From NCBI GenBank assembly GCA_030374765.1, contig JARGXX010000109.1:186001-250000 (forward strand): a stretch of DNA of 64,000 nt, given 5' to 3'. The notes beneath the pieces are model-generated. The model searched no databases. It saw nothing but the letters and a program-made list of their open reading frames with translations, and was not told the DNA's origin. Both the position numbers and the translations under genes were made by a program. Each line of letters starts with the position of its first letter. The first letter of the stretch is position 1. Source of the stretch: Agarophyton chilense (lineage: Eukaryota; Rhodophyta; Florideophyceae; Gracilariales; Gracilariaceae). This document shows, piece after piece, positions 31,260 to 43,638 of this stretch.

Positions 31260-33153
31260 TTGGACGACCTAATTCCCACCCCCTTTACAGATGATGGACC
31301 TCAGAACTACATGGAAACAGATGACCTTATGGGTAAGGTGCAATCGGAGGATCCTGATGTAAAGACGAACGAAGTATACTTATTGGACTGGGATATAGTA
31401 CCGCCCACTTCGGCACGACCTCAGGTTAATGCCATAACCCCGGAGGAAAAAGACCTCCTCCCTATAACAATGGAGGAACTCCTACAGGCGCACGTCGAAG
31501 ACGAATACTGCAAGGAAACAGCCCAATTGGTAGGAACCCCAGAATGCCTGTTCGACTATGACCAATTTGGACTACTATGTCGCCGCTCATCGCTGGATGG
31601 CGCAGGACCTACGGCAAACCGCACGGAACTGTACATCGTGCGCACAAATCCGAGGGTCTCGCCCCAATCTTCAGGCCAAATTGAAGCTCTTCCCCGCCGC
31701 AGTTCCAATGGAATTTGTCGCAATGGATATACTTGAGCCTTTGCATAAGTCGTCCCGTGGAAAACGGTTTGTCTTGGTTCTAACTGATAGGTTTACCAAG
31801 CTTACCCGAGCCCTACCCTTAGGGAAGACAACAGCCACGGATGTCACCACGGCCTTCTTGTCCCACTGGATATATCCATATGGCATGCCATTCTACCTCC
31901 TTACGGATAACGGCAGCCAGTTTGTATCCAAATTCTTCTCAAAAGTTTGTGCTACCTTAGTTATCACACATGTGACCACCACGGCGTACCACCCGCCAAC
32001 CAATGACCAAGCCAAACGCTTCAACCGCACCCTTCTGGACCGATTAGCGCACTACGTTTTGGAGCCTCAATTGGACTGGGACGACTACCTCGATTCACCA
32101 GTTTATGCCTACAAAACGCAGGTGCACGCTTCCACAGGGACAAAGCCTTTCGACTTAATGCTATCGAGAGCGCCACCTCCGATAGCTGTTGACATTCAGA
32201 AATCTATCATACCCCAGGACATAACCGAAGGGATGACTCCAACCCAGGCGAAGCGCTACTCTCGCCGACGCATTGACCGCATTCTCCAAACGACCAGAAC
32301 TGTACTAACCAAAGCCCAACGGCGCTACAAGTGCAATTTCGACAAAGCCGTTTGGAACACACCGACCTTTGTGAAAAGAGACCTGGCTTACTTGGACCGG
32401 CCACCGAAGGACAGTGAAGAACTCGAGGATACTACGCGGAAGCTCTTACCCCGCTCTGCAGGATCATACAAAGTCCTTACGGCCAATCAACACACCATCA
32501 CTTTACTCATTGATGGCCTACAGGACACCGTGTCTATTGACCGCGTGAAACGAGCTCCCAGTTTTTCCGGACCACAAACGTCCCAGCCCCCTGGCCCCAG
32601 GGAAGCACTACGACCTCAGGTCAACTTTTAAGTCTTCACACCCCCTAAGGCAATTACCGAGAACTCGACTAGCCCCCCGAACACGATGGTCAATTGCAAC
32701 TACAATGACCCATCGCTCCCAACCGACTCCTATGGATTCGCCCCTCTGGACCACACTCTCTTTCTGGAGGATGAACATCAACCGGAATATGTGATTGAGC
32801 GCATCATCTCCGCCGGTCGGGGAGAAGATGGAACTATGCGCTACCGCGTCCGTTGGTTGGGCTACACACCTGAGGAAGACACTTGGCAAGAGCCTCAAAC
32901 CATTCCGGATAAATTTATCGCCCGCTATCTGCGCAAAATCGGCCGCACGGAGCGCAGTCTTCAGGAGGGGGAAACCATTGGCCCGTATAATACCAAAATG
33001 CCTCTCCAAACGCCTCCCGACACGACGGTTTGCCGGAGCACGACGGTTCGCCGGAGCGCCTGCCTCAGGAAACAAAGCCAGTCCTCGGCGACACCTGAGG
33101 AAGACCGGCGACGCTCTCAAGATTGGACGCCGTCCCGGGGCTCGCACATTTGA
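31260..33153 (+). pseudogene. Element C1 integrase and chromodomain
   Basis: After a linker (31260-31560), the integrase frame runs 31558-32631 and continues in register through one TAA (32629) to the chromodomain at about 32785-32940 (YVIERIISAG, YRVRWLGYTPEEDTW). The CxxC of the zinc domain is present, but its two His are gone: a 137-bp deletion between 8-bp repeats (ATGGCGCA, now single at 31597-31604) removed them, judging from C2. In the core, AMDILEP and LTDNGSQF keep their Asp, but the third block reads TNDQAKRFNR, so the catalytic Glu is Lys. This integrase could not be active. Confidence 0.8.
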
Positions 33154-33299
33154 GATACAAGAAAGACCTCGGGAAAGCACAAGAACTACTTTATTTAACT
33201 TTTTCAAGTAACTAACCGAGGCCTAACAGCACTCGATATGACCTCAAGGTTCGCGGAAGCGCTCCGAACACCAACCGGACTCACTGGGGCGGCGAAGTA

Positions 33300-33735
33300 G
33301 TAGCTCCGTCGTCCTCATTGGAACTTTCAAGAGCGAAATTGAAACTAGGGTCACCTGAGGAGCCAACTAGACCATTAGAACCGGCCCCAGCATACCGAGC
33401 ACGCTTATTCGGCGGAGATTCACCTGAGGAACTATTGTCACCATCAGAAGCCCCCGGTCACCCAAATTTAGACCATAGCGAACATCCAAGTCGGCAGTAA
33501 CCCCCTAGGACATCACCTGCGCATTCTGCTGCCAGATATTGACCATAGTGGTCTTCAGATCCTGACCCGGTTGGACAACCGCGGCGTAGCGCACCGAGCG
33601 AAGCGCCCAACAGTATACTTTCCTCAGGACTGTCGCAATGTCCATCGAGGCAGTAATACCAACGGGACGGCAGAATGGCATAATGCATTGCCAAGCTTCC
33701 CGCTTGGTTGTTCGAAACCATGGTGCCGCTGCCTA
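33300..33735 (-). pseudogene. Remnant of the C-family antisense frame (C1 copy)
   Basis: Antisense to pol, this stretch matches both ends of the longer antisense frame of C2 (43639-45590): the start near 33721 (MVSNNQAG), against MASKTKRGAP in C2, and the C-terminal part (RYAAVV, DVRYGL, and SGE-rich sequence near 33420) follow each other directly. About 1.4 kb of the middle has been lost in C1: the distance from chromodomain to 3' LTR is 1194 bp here and 2577 bp in C2. Function unknown. Confidence 0.5.
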
Positions 33736-34346
33736 CAGGTTGGTCCGCCGGGAAATGGAAACAAAAACCGACGGAATCGACAAAGTCCGGAGAGAGAAAG
33801 GCATATCCGAAGGGCTAATAAGGCGGTCGTGGCATCGTGCGCGACCAATGGAGGAATACCACGACGGGAAGAAGGAAAGATGAAACCGAATCGGGCAGGA
33901 TGACTGACGTGGCCTTGAATGGACGAAGTGCGCACCGTGGTTCACGACGGACAACGCGCGTAGGGTTGCCAAAGGAATACCAAAGGATAGGAAAAGCGGC
34001 AAAGACCCCCCCCGGTGCGCGCACAGTACCTTAGGTGAACTTATTGCCACCTTGGGGCCAAGGGTCAGCTCTTACGCACTGGTATCCCCGAGGATTGTGG
34101 CGATGCGACGCCCCGTCGCGCTTACTGGTAACGAGAGCAACTAACCCCCAGGATGCTCATAAGACAACGACATGTCGGGCACGGCATCGCTCGAGTCCAG
34201 GCCATTAGGAAGCTCAGGATCACGAAGGTCCGACCCCGAAGGCACGATTGGACGTTCACCCATAGCTCCAGTTAAAGCCAGACGGCCAGGAAGGTGTGAG
34301 GCAACTTGGATTTCGCCGTGACGGTCGAATCCTAAGGAGAAAGATA

Positions 34347-34792
34347 TGTGAAGGAGCGGTGATAGCGGTTGAGCCTTGTAAGCCGCCGGGCCCTGAAGGA
34401 ACTTGCAGATGACATGTGGACGGGTCGGCCTGAGCTGGACTTATGTAGACTATTAATTCTATTTAATTAGTGTAATAGATTAACACTACAGTTCCAGGGA
34501 GATCTCAGTACCTCGCCAGTACTATTTACTTGGCTCGAGTGACGCTTCTCCCTTAGAGTACGGTAGGCACCGTTAGGATACTAAATAAACCCCTTTGGTA
34601 TATTAGTTCCACCCTTTGGTCTTCAAGCCATCCTTTCCGTAGCGCCAACCTGTTGGAATACGCAGTAAACGCCAGCCCATTGCACCAAGTACTCTGGGAG
34701 TTCCGCCGTCAAGGATTCGAACCTTAGGACCCGCTCTACCACACTGCCACCGGTCGAGACCCGTACGCTGACCCACCCGTCATTGCGTTACA
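34347..34792 (+). repeat. C-family LTR 2 (446 bp), 3' LTR of C1
   Basis: Starts TGTGAAGGAGCGG, ends GCGTTACA. A purine run AAGGAGAAAGATA (34334-34346) precedes it as a likely polypurine tract. Beyond it the integrase frame of element D begins at once. Confidence 0.93.
34713..34741 (-). promoter_or_regulatory. tRNA-like A-box/B-box pair in LTR 2 (antisense)
   Basis: Same arrangement as in LTR 1: GGTTCGAATCC at 34713-34723 and TGGTAGAGCGGG at 34730-34741 when read on the minus strand, unchanged although the flanking LTR sequence has diverged. Confidence 0.5.
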
Positions 34793-35307
34793 AGGATGTC
34801 GATGCTGACAAATTGTAGAGGCGCCTTAGCCGGGAATAGGGTCATCTTTTTCCTCTTCTTAAATAGTTTCCCGCAATTCATCGCACACGTTCGGCATAGC
34901 CTTACCGTAGCATGGCAATCCATTGCCAACGTTGGCCAAAAGTAGCCCCTTCTTAGAGTCATAAACAACTTTGTGCCCCCTGGGTGTCCAGATAGCTTCG
35001 CATAATGGGCCAAGTAGATTGAAAGAATCTTCAAAGCGTCCGAAACCACAATCTGATCATGCTTCTCGACATGTCTGAGCAATATACCTCGTGAATCGAG
35101 TGAAAAGGGCAACTCCTCCTCCCCGTTAAGACGAGAGCGTCTGGCAGTACAGAGGGTATCTGTGAGTTGCTGATTGAGGAGCTCAGTGATCGAAATACGC
35201 TTGAGTTGATCAGGAGATTCGTTTCCATGGGTTGCTATGAGAGGGTCCAATTGGGAGTAATTCCATTCATCTTCTTGATCTTCAAGTCGTGTTTCATGTT
35301 TGTTCAT
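34793..35307 (-). pseudogene. Element D integrase, N-terminal part
   Basis: Frame of about 170 codons, with the HHCC zinc domain (LAHYAKLSGHPGGTK ... CRTCAMNC) and the first catalytic Asp in QFVSIDI, where it stops at the border of C1 LTR 2. The N-terminal region still reads through DSRGILLRHVEKHDQ as in element A. Confidence 0.8.
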
Positions 35308-35373
35308 CTCTATTGAGAGACACGGTATATCGTCATCGATTTCTCCTTGGGTTTACACTATCGTTTCGAATCG

Positions 35374-35910
35374 CTATAAAGCGTCGGCCTGTATGTTAGC
35401 CAATCCTTTCTTATATTTAACATCGAAATCGAATTCAGATAGGCGTAAGCGCCAACGTGTTAATCTTCCGGAGAGGTATGTTATTGATAATATCCATCGT
35501 ATGGACGAATGATCCGTATGGATGGTAAACGTTTCTCCCTGCAGATAGGGTCGTAAAGTAGTCAGCGCCCACACTACCGCAAGGCATTCCTTTTCCAATA
35601 CGGAGTAATTCTTCTCTGCAGCGTTCAGCGTTCGTGACCAGTAACTGATTGGTTTCCACTGATCGTCCGGATGGGTCTGAAAAAGGGCGCACCTTACCTA
35701 ATACTCAATGGATTCGGAATCCAAAGAACAGGGTAGGTTAGGTTTGGCCAAGGCCAAGATTGGGGCTGTGACGAGTTTTGTCTTCAAAGTCTTGAAGGCT
35801 TCGTATTCGTCGGGTCCGAATTCCTCAAGCGTAACAGGCTGTCCTTTACGCAACAATGTGTTCAATGGAGCTTCAATGTGCGAGTAGCGTGGTATGAATC
35901 GTCTGTAGAC
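35374..35910 (-). pseudogene. Element D RNase H region
   Basis: Decayed RNase H: KECLAVVWALTTLRPYLQ, TDHSSIRWILSI and KGLANIQADAL are readable at 35598-35374 in one frame; the part before them, matching TDSSEYHVGCALFQ of A, is scattered at about 35700-35740. TDH is intact here, where A has TNH. Confidence 0.7.
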
Positions 35911-35913
35911 ATT

Positions 35914-37523
35914 TTATAATCCAAGGAAAGATCGCAACTGAGTCTGTGTGGACGGTGGTTGCGATTCGCGGACTGCCGCTGTCTGAGCTTCATGAATTGC
36001 AAGCTGACCAGGTCTAATTAGGTGTTCCAAATGCTTCACAGTATTAGCAAACCATTCGAACTTCTGGAACTTCAAGGTTGTACCTGCGGTCTGCAACGCT
36101 TCGAGGATCTTCTTCACATGTCGCATATGACTTTCCATATCTTATGAGAAGATAGTGACATCTTCCAAATGGACTAAACATGTTTTCCATTTATACTTCG
36201 AGAGTAATAAGTCCAGGGCGCGCTGGAAAGCTGCTGGAGAATTGGTGAGTCCCAAGGGCATCCGCTTGAAACGGTATAGTCCAGCGTGTGAAACAAATGT
36301 GGTCTTATCCTGATCTTTTTCGGCTACAGGAACCTGCCAATAGCCAGTGTTGGCGTCAAGCATGGTGAACACGTACGCATTGCCTAATCTGTCTATACAC
36401 TCGTCCATGCGAGGCAGTAGATAGGTATCCCGTATCATAACTGCGTTGAGTTTCCGGTATTCGACACAGAATCGTAAAGAACTATTAGGTTTTGGGACTA
36501 ACACCACAGGTGAAGCCCAAGCAGATTGTGCTGCTTCTATTACTACTGTTTCGAGCATCTTGGAAACATTGTCCTCCTCGATCTGACGAGTTCGCGGTCC
36601 TTCTCTGTAAGGTGGCTGAGAAATGGGATGAGATCCCGGAATAACATGAATATGATCTTCCGTAGCGGCGATCTCTCTTAGTTTTCCACTCCACATAGAG
36701 GCATACTCTTTCAACATTAGTTTTATTCTTTCCTTGTATCCTTCGGTAACATTCTCGAGACAGAGTCCATCTACCAGCTTGCCTGGGTCCTTCTGTCCTT
36801 CTGTCGGTTGTGACTCCTCTCTGGGACCTTCATATGCGCCAGGTGGTTCGTCTGACAAATCAGTGAACCCTAGCACTTCTGCGGTAGGGACATGAGTCGG
36901 CACCACTGCTATTCGGTACGGCAGAGCAGCAGAAATGATCTGATTCTTCGGTAAATGCTAATCATTATCGGGAAAGATACTAATGAGTATTCGGAAGGCT
37001 TTGTCCGATTCAACTTGGGCAATTCCATTCGCTGCGAGAAGTCATCGAAGCTTGTACATTGCAGCATTAGGCTGGATTACCACGAGACCGTGTCGTTGTT
37101 TTATCACTTGTACCCAGGTTTGCGATTGAGCCTTTAACACTGTAAGTTTCGACACACGAATCTTTGGTGATGTACGAAAACGAGCCAACTCGTATCCCAT
37201 TGATGGTGGAAGCGAAGCAGCTGTATATCCGGCAACGGACCGTAACGAATTCATTCCTGGTCGGTGGGTCCTAGTTCGGGTACCCGAATAAAGTTCGGTC
37301 CGGCGCCTGTATCAAGAATTATCAGACGACGGGTCAATAGATCCTTGTCCGAGCCGATGTCGGCATAAACTTTACAGTTCCTCTTCAGCATTATCATAAT
37401 AGTGTTTTCCGGTTTCGACGTACAAGTATAACGTCTCCAAGGACGTTTGAGTTCACAGTCAAACTGTACTCGCTTTCCTACGGACGGATACAACCCGCTC
37501 GACGGAATATGATGAATTCTCAT
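35914..37523 (-). pseudogene. Element D protease and reverse transcriptase
   Basis: Protease motif LDTGAGPNFIRVPELG at about 37310-37265, followed by fragments of the protease-RT linker (37254-37042). The RT frame at 36906-36142 shows QPPYREGPRTR, WASPVVLVPKPNSSLRFC, FTMLDANTGYWQVPV and FKRMPLGLTNSPAAFQ. The catalytic box reads HLED instead of YLDD, followed by a stop, so one catalytic Asp is lost. The thumb continues at 36138-35914. Confidence 0.8.
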
Positions 37524-37855
37524 CAGGACCTTGGGTCTCCAAGCGCGGGAACAAGGAGGCGAGTACTCCCTGGTCGGCTCGACGCAATGGAATGGGGCCG
37601 ACCCCCTAGGGGATCCCTCACTTAGTTTCCCGACTGAGGCGGGTCGTTCGCCCTTGGGGCGTTGCTTTAAACTTGCGGATTAGCCTGTGGTGCTTCAGTG
37701 TTCTGAATTACTGGAGCTCCAGATTGACGTCCAGGATGGTAGCTAAGCCATCCCTTGATCTTTCAGTAGGTACCAGCCGGCACTCGGGTTCTTTCATCCT
37801 CTGAGAGAGTTTCGTAATTCGTGAGGACGCGAACTAAATCCTTAGCAGGAAGGGT

Positions 37856-39799
37856 ACATTCTGAAAACAGATGATGCCGGCCATAGCACCGATAGCATAT
37901 TAACGCTTCACGGCGTGCTGCTGGTCTCGGTTGTGATCGAGACGCTATTCACGTGTTCACCCATAAAGGTTATCCGTTTTTGAATCCTCCTCCTTCCTTC
38001 GGTTTCATGTATGCACGGGATTCTGGGCGTCTGCCTTCCATAGCCATTAGAGCTTATTCCTCTTGGGATTCTGATTGAGGTAGATCCTCTGTGGGCACCG
38101 ACGAGTGCAAAAAATCCATAAGGTGAATAGCATCGTGTTACGATTGGTTATCGTGTCTAACAAACGACGACTCTCGAGAGTGAACTGGAGATTCCAGGTG
38201 GAACACCTTTCGAGTGGGTTTCGCGGCTTGTTTGGGTCTTTTCTCTGCTTTGGATGCGCCAAGCGTTGTGGTGGTCCGCGTAACTCCACGACCTCTTACC
38301 GCGTCACCTTCAGCCTGCGCAAACTGAACCAACTCCAGAAACGGGGTTCTTTCATGCTTCTCTGGAAACTGAGCCCCTAGAGATTTGATGTTGGTATCGA
38401 GTCCATCGATGAACAAGGTAATCTTTTCCTCCGTTGGGTAAACGTTTCCACAGCGCGTGGCAATTCTGTTGAGCCTCGAGCTGTACTCTGCTTCTCCCTC
38501 ACCAGGTTTCTGGGTCACTCCACGAAGATCCAGAATAGCCTGTCGGATTGCATTCGACATCGCATAGCTTCGCAGTAGACACCATACTGTCTCCGGCCAG
38601 GATGTCACACCTCCTTCGTCAGCTATCAGGTATCCGCAAACGGAACGATATTGCCCGGACGCAAAACCCGTTAACAAATGTGGTAATGAAACCCAAGCTT
38701 GAGGTTCACTCATTTCTAAGGTGTCCATCTTGGCAACAAAACGAGTAAGGAACTCGATAACGAGAATGGGCGTTTTGCCATCAAAGAAGAGATCATTCAG
38801 TCTAATCTTCACCCGCCTTATGTGGTCCTTAACCTTTGCGGTTTCGCGACCCGATCGCTTCTTTCCTCCTCTCTTCAGGCGATAGTACCAGTAGTCCAGG
38901 ACTTTCGGATACAAAGGATTCGTACAAGGAAGTGGCCTGAGACACTTGTACATGGAACCATTCTTCCTTAATAGCCAAAAAGACTTGTTACTCTTCCTAG
39001 AACGGGAACTAAGATGACCATAATCACTGGCGTCGTCAGTGGACGTATCCGATGAGTCAGACTCGTCAGCACTGGATTCCTCATCCTCCGATCCTGATGA
39101 ATCATCACTAGTTTCCAGTTGGGGCTTTCGCTTCTTGTGACGTCTTGACTTCGATTTACTCTATCGCTCTTACCTCAAGGAGACTTCATTTTCGTCTTTC
39201 AGGACTTGGGTAGCAGTAGTCTGCGCATTCAACAATGTCTCCAGGCGTTCCAGACGATGGTTAAATCGAGTGAGGATTTCCTCCACGTCAACGGTCGGGC
39301 CCGGTAAAGCCTCCGGAGCATTACCATGCCTTTCCATTACTTGGTTCAAATCCGCTTGCAGGGTTCCCAGAACCGCGGGCATCGGGTTCCTTTCTTCTCG
39401 CCGAGCGAGTACGCTTTGTTCTTGGAGTAAGCGCTCGACTTCTTCGGTAATGATCGCCATCTGAGATTCCAATCCAATGATTCGCTCACGATAGGCGTTT
39501 GACTAAGATTTGAGACGAAGCACCTGAGCGCGTAAGTCATTTTCTCCAGCAGAGGTTACGACCTGTTGGCCTCTAGGTTCGTTATGGAAACCATCGGCCT
39601 CCGTGATTGGTTCAATAGCTAACCCCACGGGCATGGGTACATCCGAGAGATCTCGTCTATCGGTCACCGAACGATAGCGCGTCATCGCCTGACGGTATAG
39701 TCGCTCTCCGGCTTCTGTAGATCAGGCGAGCCCAGGTCATGGGCCTGGGTCTGAAGGACCCGGGGCATCAGTACTAGACTGGGTCTTCTTTTTCGGCAT
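37856..39799 (-). pseudogene. Element D gag with intact CCHC knuckle
   Basis: An ATG at 39799 opens MPKKKTQSSTDAPGP; the same register holds the charged N-terminal part (39685-39170, with stops) and the gag core at 38953-38138 (LPHLLTGFASGQYRSV, EGEAEYSSRLNRIATRCG), parallel to element A. A shift follows, and at 37897-37856 lies a complete CX2CX4HX4C zinc knuckle (CYRCYGRHHLFSEC), which is broken by a stop in A. Confidence 0.75.
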
Positions 39800-40014
39800 T
39801 CCGAACAACTCCGATGTTCGGCGACGAAATAATTGAGGTCTTCGCTTGCATGCGACAGCATAGTTAACTACGGAACTCCGTAATAGCTGGACGTGGTCGG
39901 AAACCGTTCCCGAGATCGTATTCCATTCGAATTAAAGATGGGTATCGATTCCACGATCCAGGTGCGAAATATTTGGAGTAGCCAACCACAGTGTTTCTAA
40001 GTGGGGAGACAACT

Positions 40015-40627
40015 TGTAGTATCCGCTCTACGGAGAGAGCAGACACCTGCGACAGTGTTCAGGACTGCCGAATGGGTGCTTGAGACTATTGGGAAGGGGT
40101 GGTAGGGCACAACACTAGCGAGCTAGAATGGGGGTTGTAAGGCCCCACTCGCCAATAAGGGTGGATGGCACTACGGAACGGACAACTAGTTGTTGTAGCT
40201 TGTCCGGATCTCCAGTTAAGAAATCCTGAACAACGAAAAAGGGGGTTGTGAACCCGTTTGTTCTCCTTTACTTTGGAGTTGGCGCTCCCCTCTGTGCCTT
40301 AAGTACAGTGCACAGGGGTGAGCGTCGCACATAATAATATCTAGATATAAACTTGGTTGGCCAATTAACCCCTCTGCAGTACGGGAAAATGGTTTGCACG
40401 TGGATACCCACTACAGTATATGCGCAGTTGTCAATCTAGTATTTCTCCACAAAGCTTATCGGATGCGCCGTGGCAGACCGAGGTCTCACGTGTAACATAC
40501 CACCTCACGGACCATCTGCAGGGTGCCGCTTCATAACTTCATCCTAGCCGTTGCACTTGCTTATGAGAATCATTATACTTATTAAAAAAAATCTTCCATC
40601 GGCATTCCGGCAGTGCAGAATACTACA
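40015..40627 (-). repeat. Element D 5' LTR (613 bp)
   Basis: Starts TGTAGTATCCGC and ends AATACTACA like the 667-bp LTRs of element A, with clear but lower identity and several small deletions. The perfect TGTAGTAT/ATACTACA terminal inverted repeat is kept. CACAG (40628-40632) follows as the one remaining copy of a possible target duplication. Confidence 0.88.
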
Positions 40628-41570
40628 CACAGTCAAATGGAAATTCGCCCTGGTCTATTTGAATGACGTTATAATCTTCTCACGGACCGTAAAGGAACAC
40701 CTTTTCCACTTGAAAACCGTGCTAACAATCACACAGGACGCGGGTGTAACACTGAAACTCTGCAAATACGCTTTCTTCCAGGTCTCAGTGGACTATCTCG
40801 GTCATGTCGTCCTACCAGGAAAGCTAAAGGTGGCCACACGGAACACAAATGCGATTCGCCAGGCTAAGCCTCTTAGGACCCACATGGAATTAGGATCCTT
40901 CGTGGGCTTGTGCAATGTTTACCGACGTTTCCTCCACGGGTTTGCCAAAATCTCGGCCCATCTCAACGCGATGCTGAAGAAGGGAACACCTTCGGAGTTC
41001 GAAGCCCTTACCGACGACCAGTTCGAGGTATTTCATACCCTAAAAGACAACTTGCTGAAACCACCTATATTGGCTTTACTAAAGCCCAATAGGCCTTTTG
41101 TCCTGAACACAGATGTCTCTAATGTCCAAGTGGGTTGTGCACTGCTACAGGAACAGGAGTCACCGAAGGACTATCGACCTATTGGCTACTGGAGCAGAAC
41201 GCTCACCAGCGCGGAGCGAAGCTTCAGTACTACCGAAGAGGAATGCCTAGCCATCGTATGGTCCATATTGACACTCCGTCCGTACCTCGATGGGACAAGG
41301 CTTACCATTAGGAAAGAACACGATTCACTCCGCTGGCTACTCAATATGACCGATGCATCATGTCAATTCTCTCAGTGGGGCCTCATGCTGTCCGAATATG
41401 ACTGCGAGATAACCTGTCATCCAGACATCAAGCAGCAGGCAGCAGATGCCCTCTCGCGAATCATTACTGACGGAACTGAAGACACTCCATTGGGCGACCT
41501 AATTCTACCCCCTTTACAGACGATGGACCTCAGGACTATACGGAAACAGATGACCTTTTGGGTAAGGTGA
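40628..41570 (+). pseudogene. Element C2 RT (partial) and RNase H
   Basis: Begins inside RT at VKWKFALVYLNDVIIFS: the catalytic box is YLND, so the second Asp has become Asn (40656-40667). The frame then runs openly through GSFVGLCNVYRRFLHGF and the RNase H blocks: FVLNTDVSNVQVGCALLQ, where the first Asp is still present, EECLAIVWSILTLRPYL, and KEHDSLRWLLNM, where TDH would be usual, and ends KQQAADALSR. It is cleaner than C1 in this part. Confidence 0.8.
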
Positions 41571-43565
41571 AATCGGAGGATCCTGAGGTAAAGGAGAACG
41601 AAGTATACCTATTGAACTGGGAGACAGTACCGCCCAATTCGACACCACCTCAGGTTAATGCGATAGCCCCGGAGGAAAAAGAGCTCCTACCTATAACTAT
41701 TGAGTAACGCCTACAGGCGCAGATCGAAGACGAATACTGCAAGGAAACAGCCCAATTGGTAGGAAACCCTGGATGCCTGTTCGACTTTGACCGATCTGGA
41801 CCACTATATCGCCGCTCACCGCTGGATGGCGCACTCCAACGGGTAATACCAACTTCGCTAAGGGCGCCATTCTTATACCTCCCCCATTTCCCTCGCTTGG
41901 CTTGTCACCCTGGAGGCTGACGAATGTACCAGACCGTAAGAAAGTTCTTCTACAGGTCACTAATGGCGCAGGACCTATGACAAACCGCACGGAACTGTAC
42001 ATGGTGCGCACAAATCCGAGGGTCTCGTCCCAATCATCAGGCCAAATTGAAGCTCTTCCCCGCCGCAGTTCCAATGGAATTTGTCTCAATGGATATACTT
42101 GAGCCTTTGCATAAGTCGTCCCGTGGAAAACGGTTTGTCTTGGTTCTAACTGATAGGTTTACCAAGCTTACCCGAGCCCTACCCTTAGGAAAGGCAACAG
42201 CCACGGATGTCGCCACGGCCTTCTTGTCCCACTGAATATATCTATATGGCATGCCACTCTACCCCCTTACGGATAACGGCAGCCAGTTTGAATCCAAATT
42301 CTTCTCACATGGTTGTGCTACCTTAGGTATCAAACATCTGACCACCACGGCGTACCACCCGCAAACAAATGGCCAAGCCGAACACTTCAACGGCACCCTT
42401 CTAGACCGATTGGCACACTACGTGTCGGAGCATCAATTGGACTGGGGCAACTACGTCGAGCCACTGGTTTGTGCCTACAACACGCAGGTGCACGCTTCCA
42501 CAGGGACAAAGCCTTTTGACTTAACGCTGACGAGATCGCCGCCGTTGATAGCTGTTGACCTTCAAGAGTCAATCATACACCAAGAAATAACTGGAGGGAT
42601 GACTCCTGCACTGGCGAAGCGCTACTAGCGCCCACACATCGACCGCATTATCCAATCGGCGAGAACTATACTGACCAAAGCCCAACGACGTTACAATTTC
42701 AATTTCGACAAGGATATTTGGAACAGACCGACCTTTTGGGAAAGAAGAACTCCTTTACCTGGACCGGCAACCGAAGGACAGTGGGGACCTCGAGGACACA
42801 ACGCGGAAGCTCTTGCCTCTCTCTACGGGACCATACAAAGTCCTTAAGGCCCATCAACACACCATTATGTTACTAATTGACGGCGTACAGGACACTGTAT
42901 CTATTGACCGGGCGACAAGAGCCCCCAGCTCTCCTGCGTCAACAAAGTCCCAGCCCCCTGGCCCAACGGAATCACTACGACATCAGGTCGACGCTCAAGT
43001 CTCCACATCCTCTAAGGCAGTTTCCGTGGACCCGACTACCTTCATGGACCCGGTAGTCAATGCAATTGACGATGACCCATCGCTCCCAACCGACTCCGAT
43101 TGATTCGCCCCTATGGACCACACTCTCCTGCCGGATAATGAATACGAACCGGAGTATGTGATTGAGCGCATCATCTCCGCCGGTCGGGGAGAAGATGGAA
43201 CTATGCGCTACCGCGTCCGTTCGTTCGGCTACACACCGGTGAAAAACACTTGGCAAGAGCCTCAAACCATTCCGGCTACTTTTATCGCCCACTATTGGCG
43301 CAGAATCAGCCACACGGAGCGCGGCCTTCAGGAGGGGGCAACCATTGGCCCGAATAATACCAAAACGCCTATCCAAAAGCCTCCAGACACGTCGGTTCGC
43401 CGCAGCACAAAGGTTCGCCGCAGCGCCTGCATCAGGGCACAAAGCCAGTCCTCGGCGACACCTGAAGAAGACCGGGGACGCTCTCAAGGTTGGAAGCCGT
43501 CCTGGGGCACGCACGTTTCAGATATAGGAGTTACCTTGGGAAAGCACAAGCATTACTTTATTTGA
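41571..43565 (+). pseudogene. Element C2 integrase and chromodomain
   Basis: The zinc domain is traceable at about 41850-42010 (LPHFPRLACHPGG, then CTWCAQ), including the His pair missing from C1. The core lies at about 42047-42628: SMDILEP, LTDNGSQFESKF and TNGQAEHFN keep all three acidic residues, with a TGA at about 42234 and a TAG at 42626. The GPY-like segment (STGPYKVLKAHQHTI) is at about 42820-42865, and the chromodomain at 43155-43310 (YVIERIISAG, YRVRSFGYTPVKNTW), where the conserved Trp of VRW is replaced by Ser. It reaches a TGA at 43563. Confidence 0.78.
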
Positions 43566-43638
43566 CTAACTAACAGAGGCCTAACAGCCCTCGCCATGAA
43601 CTCAAGGTTCACGAAAGCGCTCCAAACACCAACAAGAC

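Larger units (their letters stand above)
26108..34792 (+). mobile_element. Element C1: chromovirus-type Ty3/gypsy element
   Basis: An 8685-bp unit on the plus strand with C-family LTRs at both ends, gag, protease, RT, RNase H, integrase and chromodomain, plus the remains of an antisense frame before the 3' LTR. It ends exactly at the LTR border inside the integrase of element D, as an insertion would. There is no matching target duplication (GTTAT left, AGGAT right), and LTR 1 is the odd one of the three C LTRs, so the left end may come from another copy by recombination. Many stops; inactive. Confidence 0.8.
34793..40627 (-). mobile_element. Element D: truncated second member of the A family
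   Basis: A minus-strand chromovirus closely related to element A, complete from its 5' LTR (40015-40627) through gag, protease, RT and RNase H to the first part of integrase, and cut at 34792/34793 by the end of C1. The rest of integrase, chromodomain, antisense region and 3' LTR are missing from the window. Its right LTR abuts the middle of the C2 RT, so D inserted into C2; the left target copy is lost. Many stops and shifts. Confidence 0.85.
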
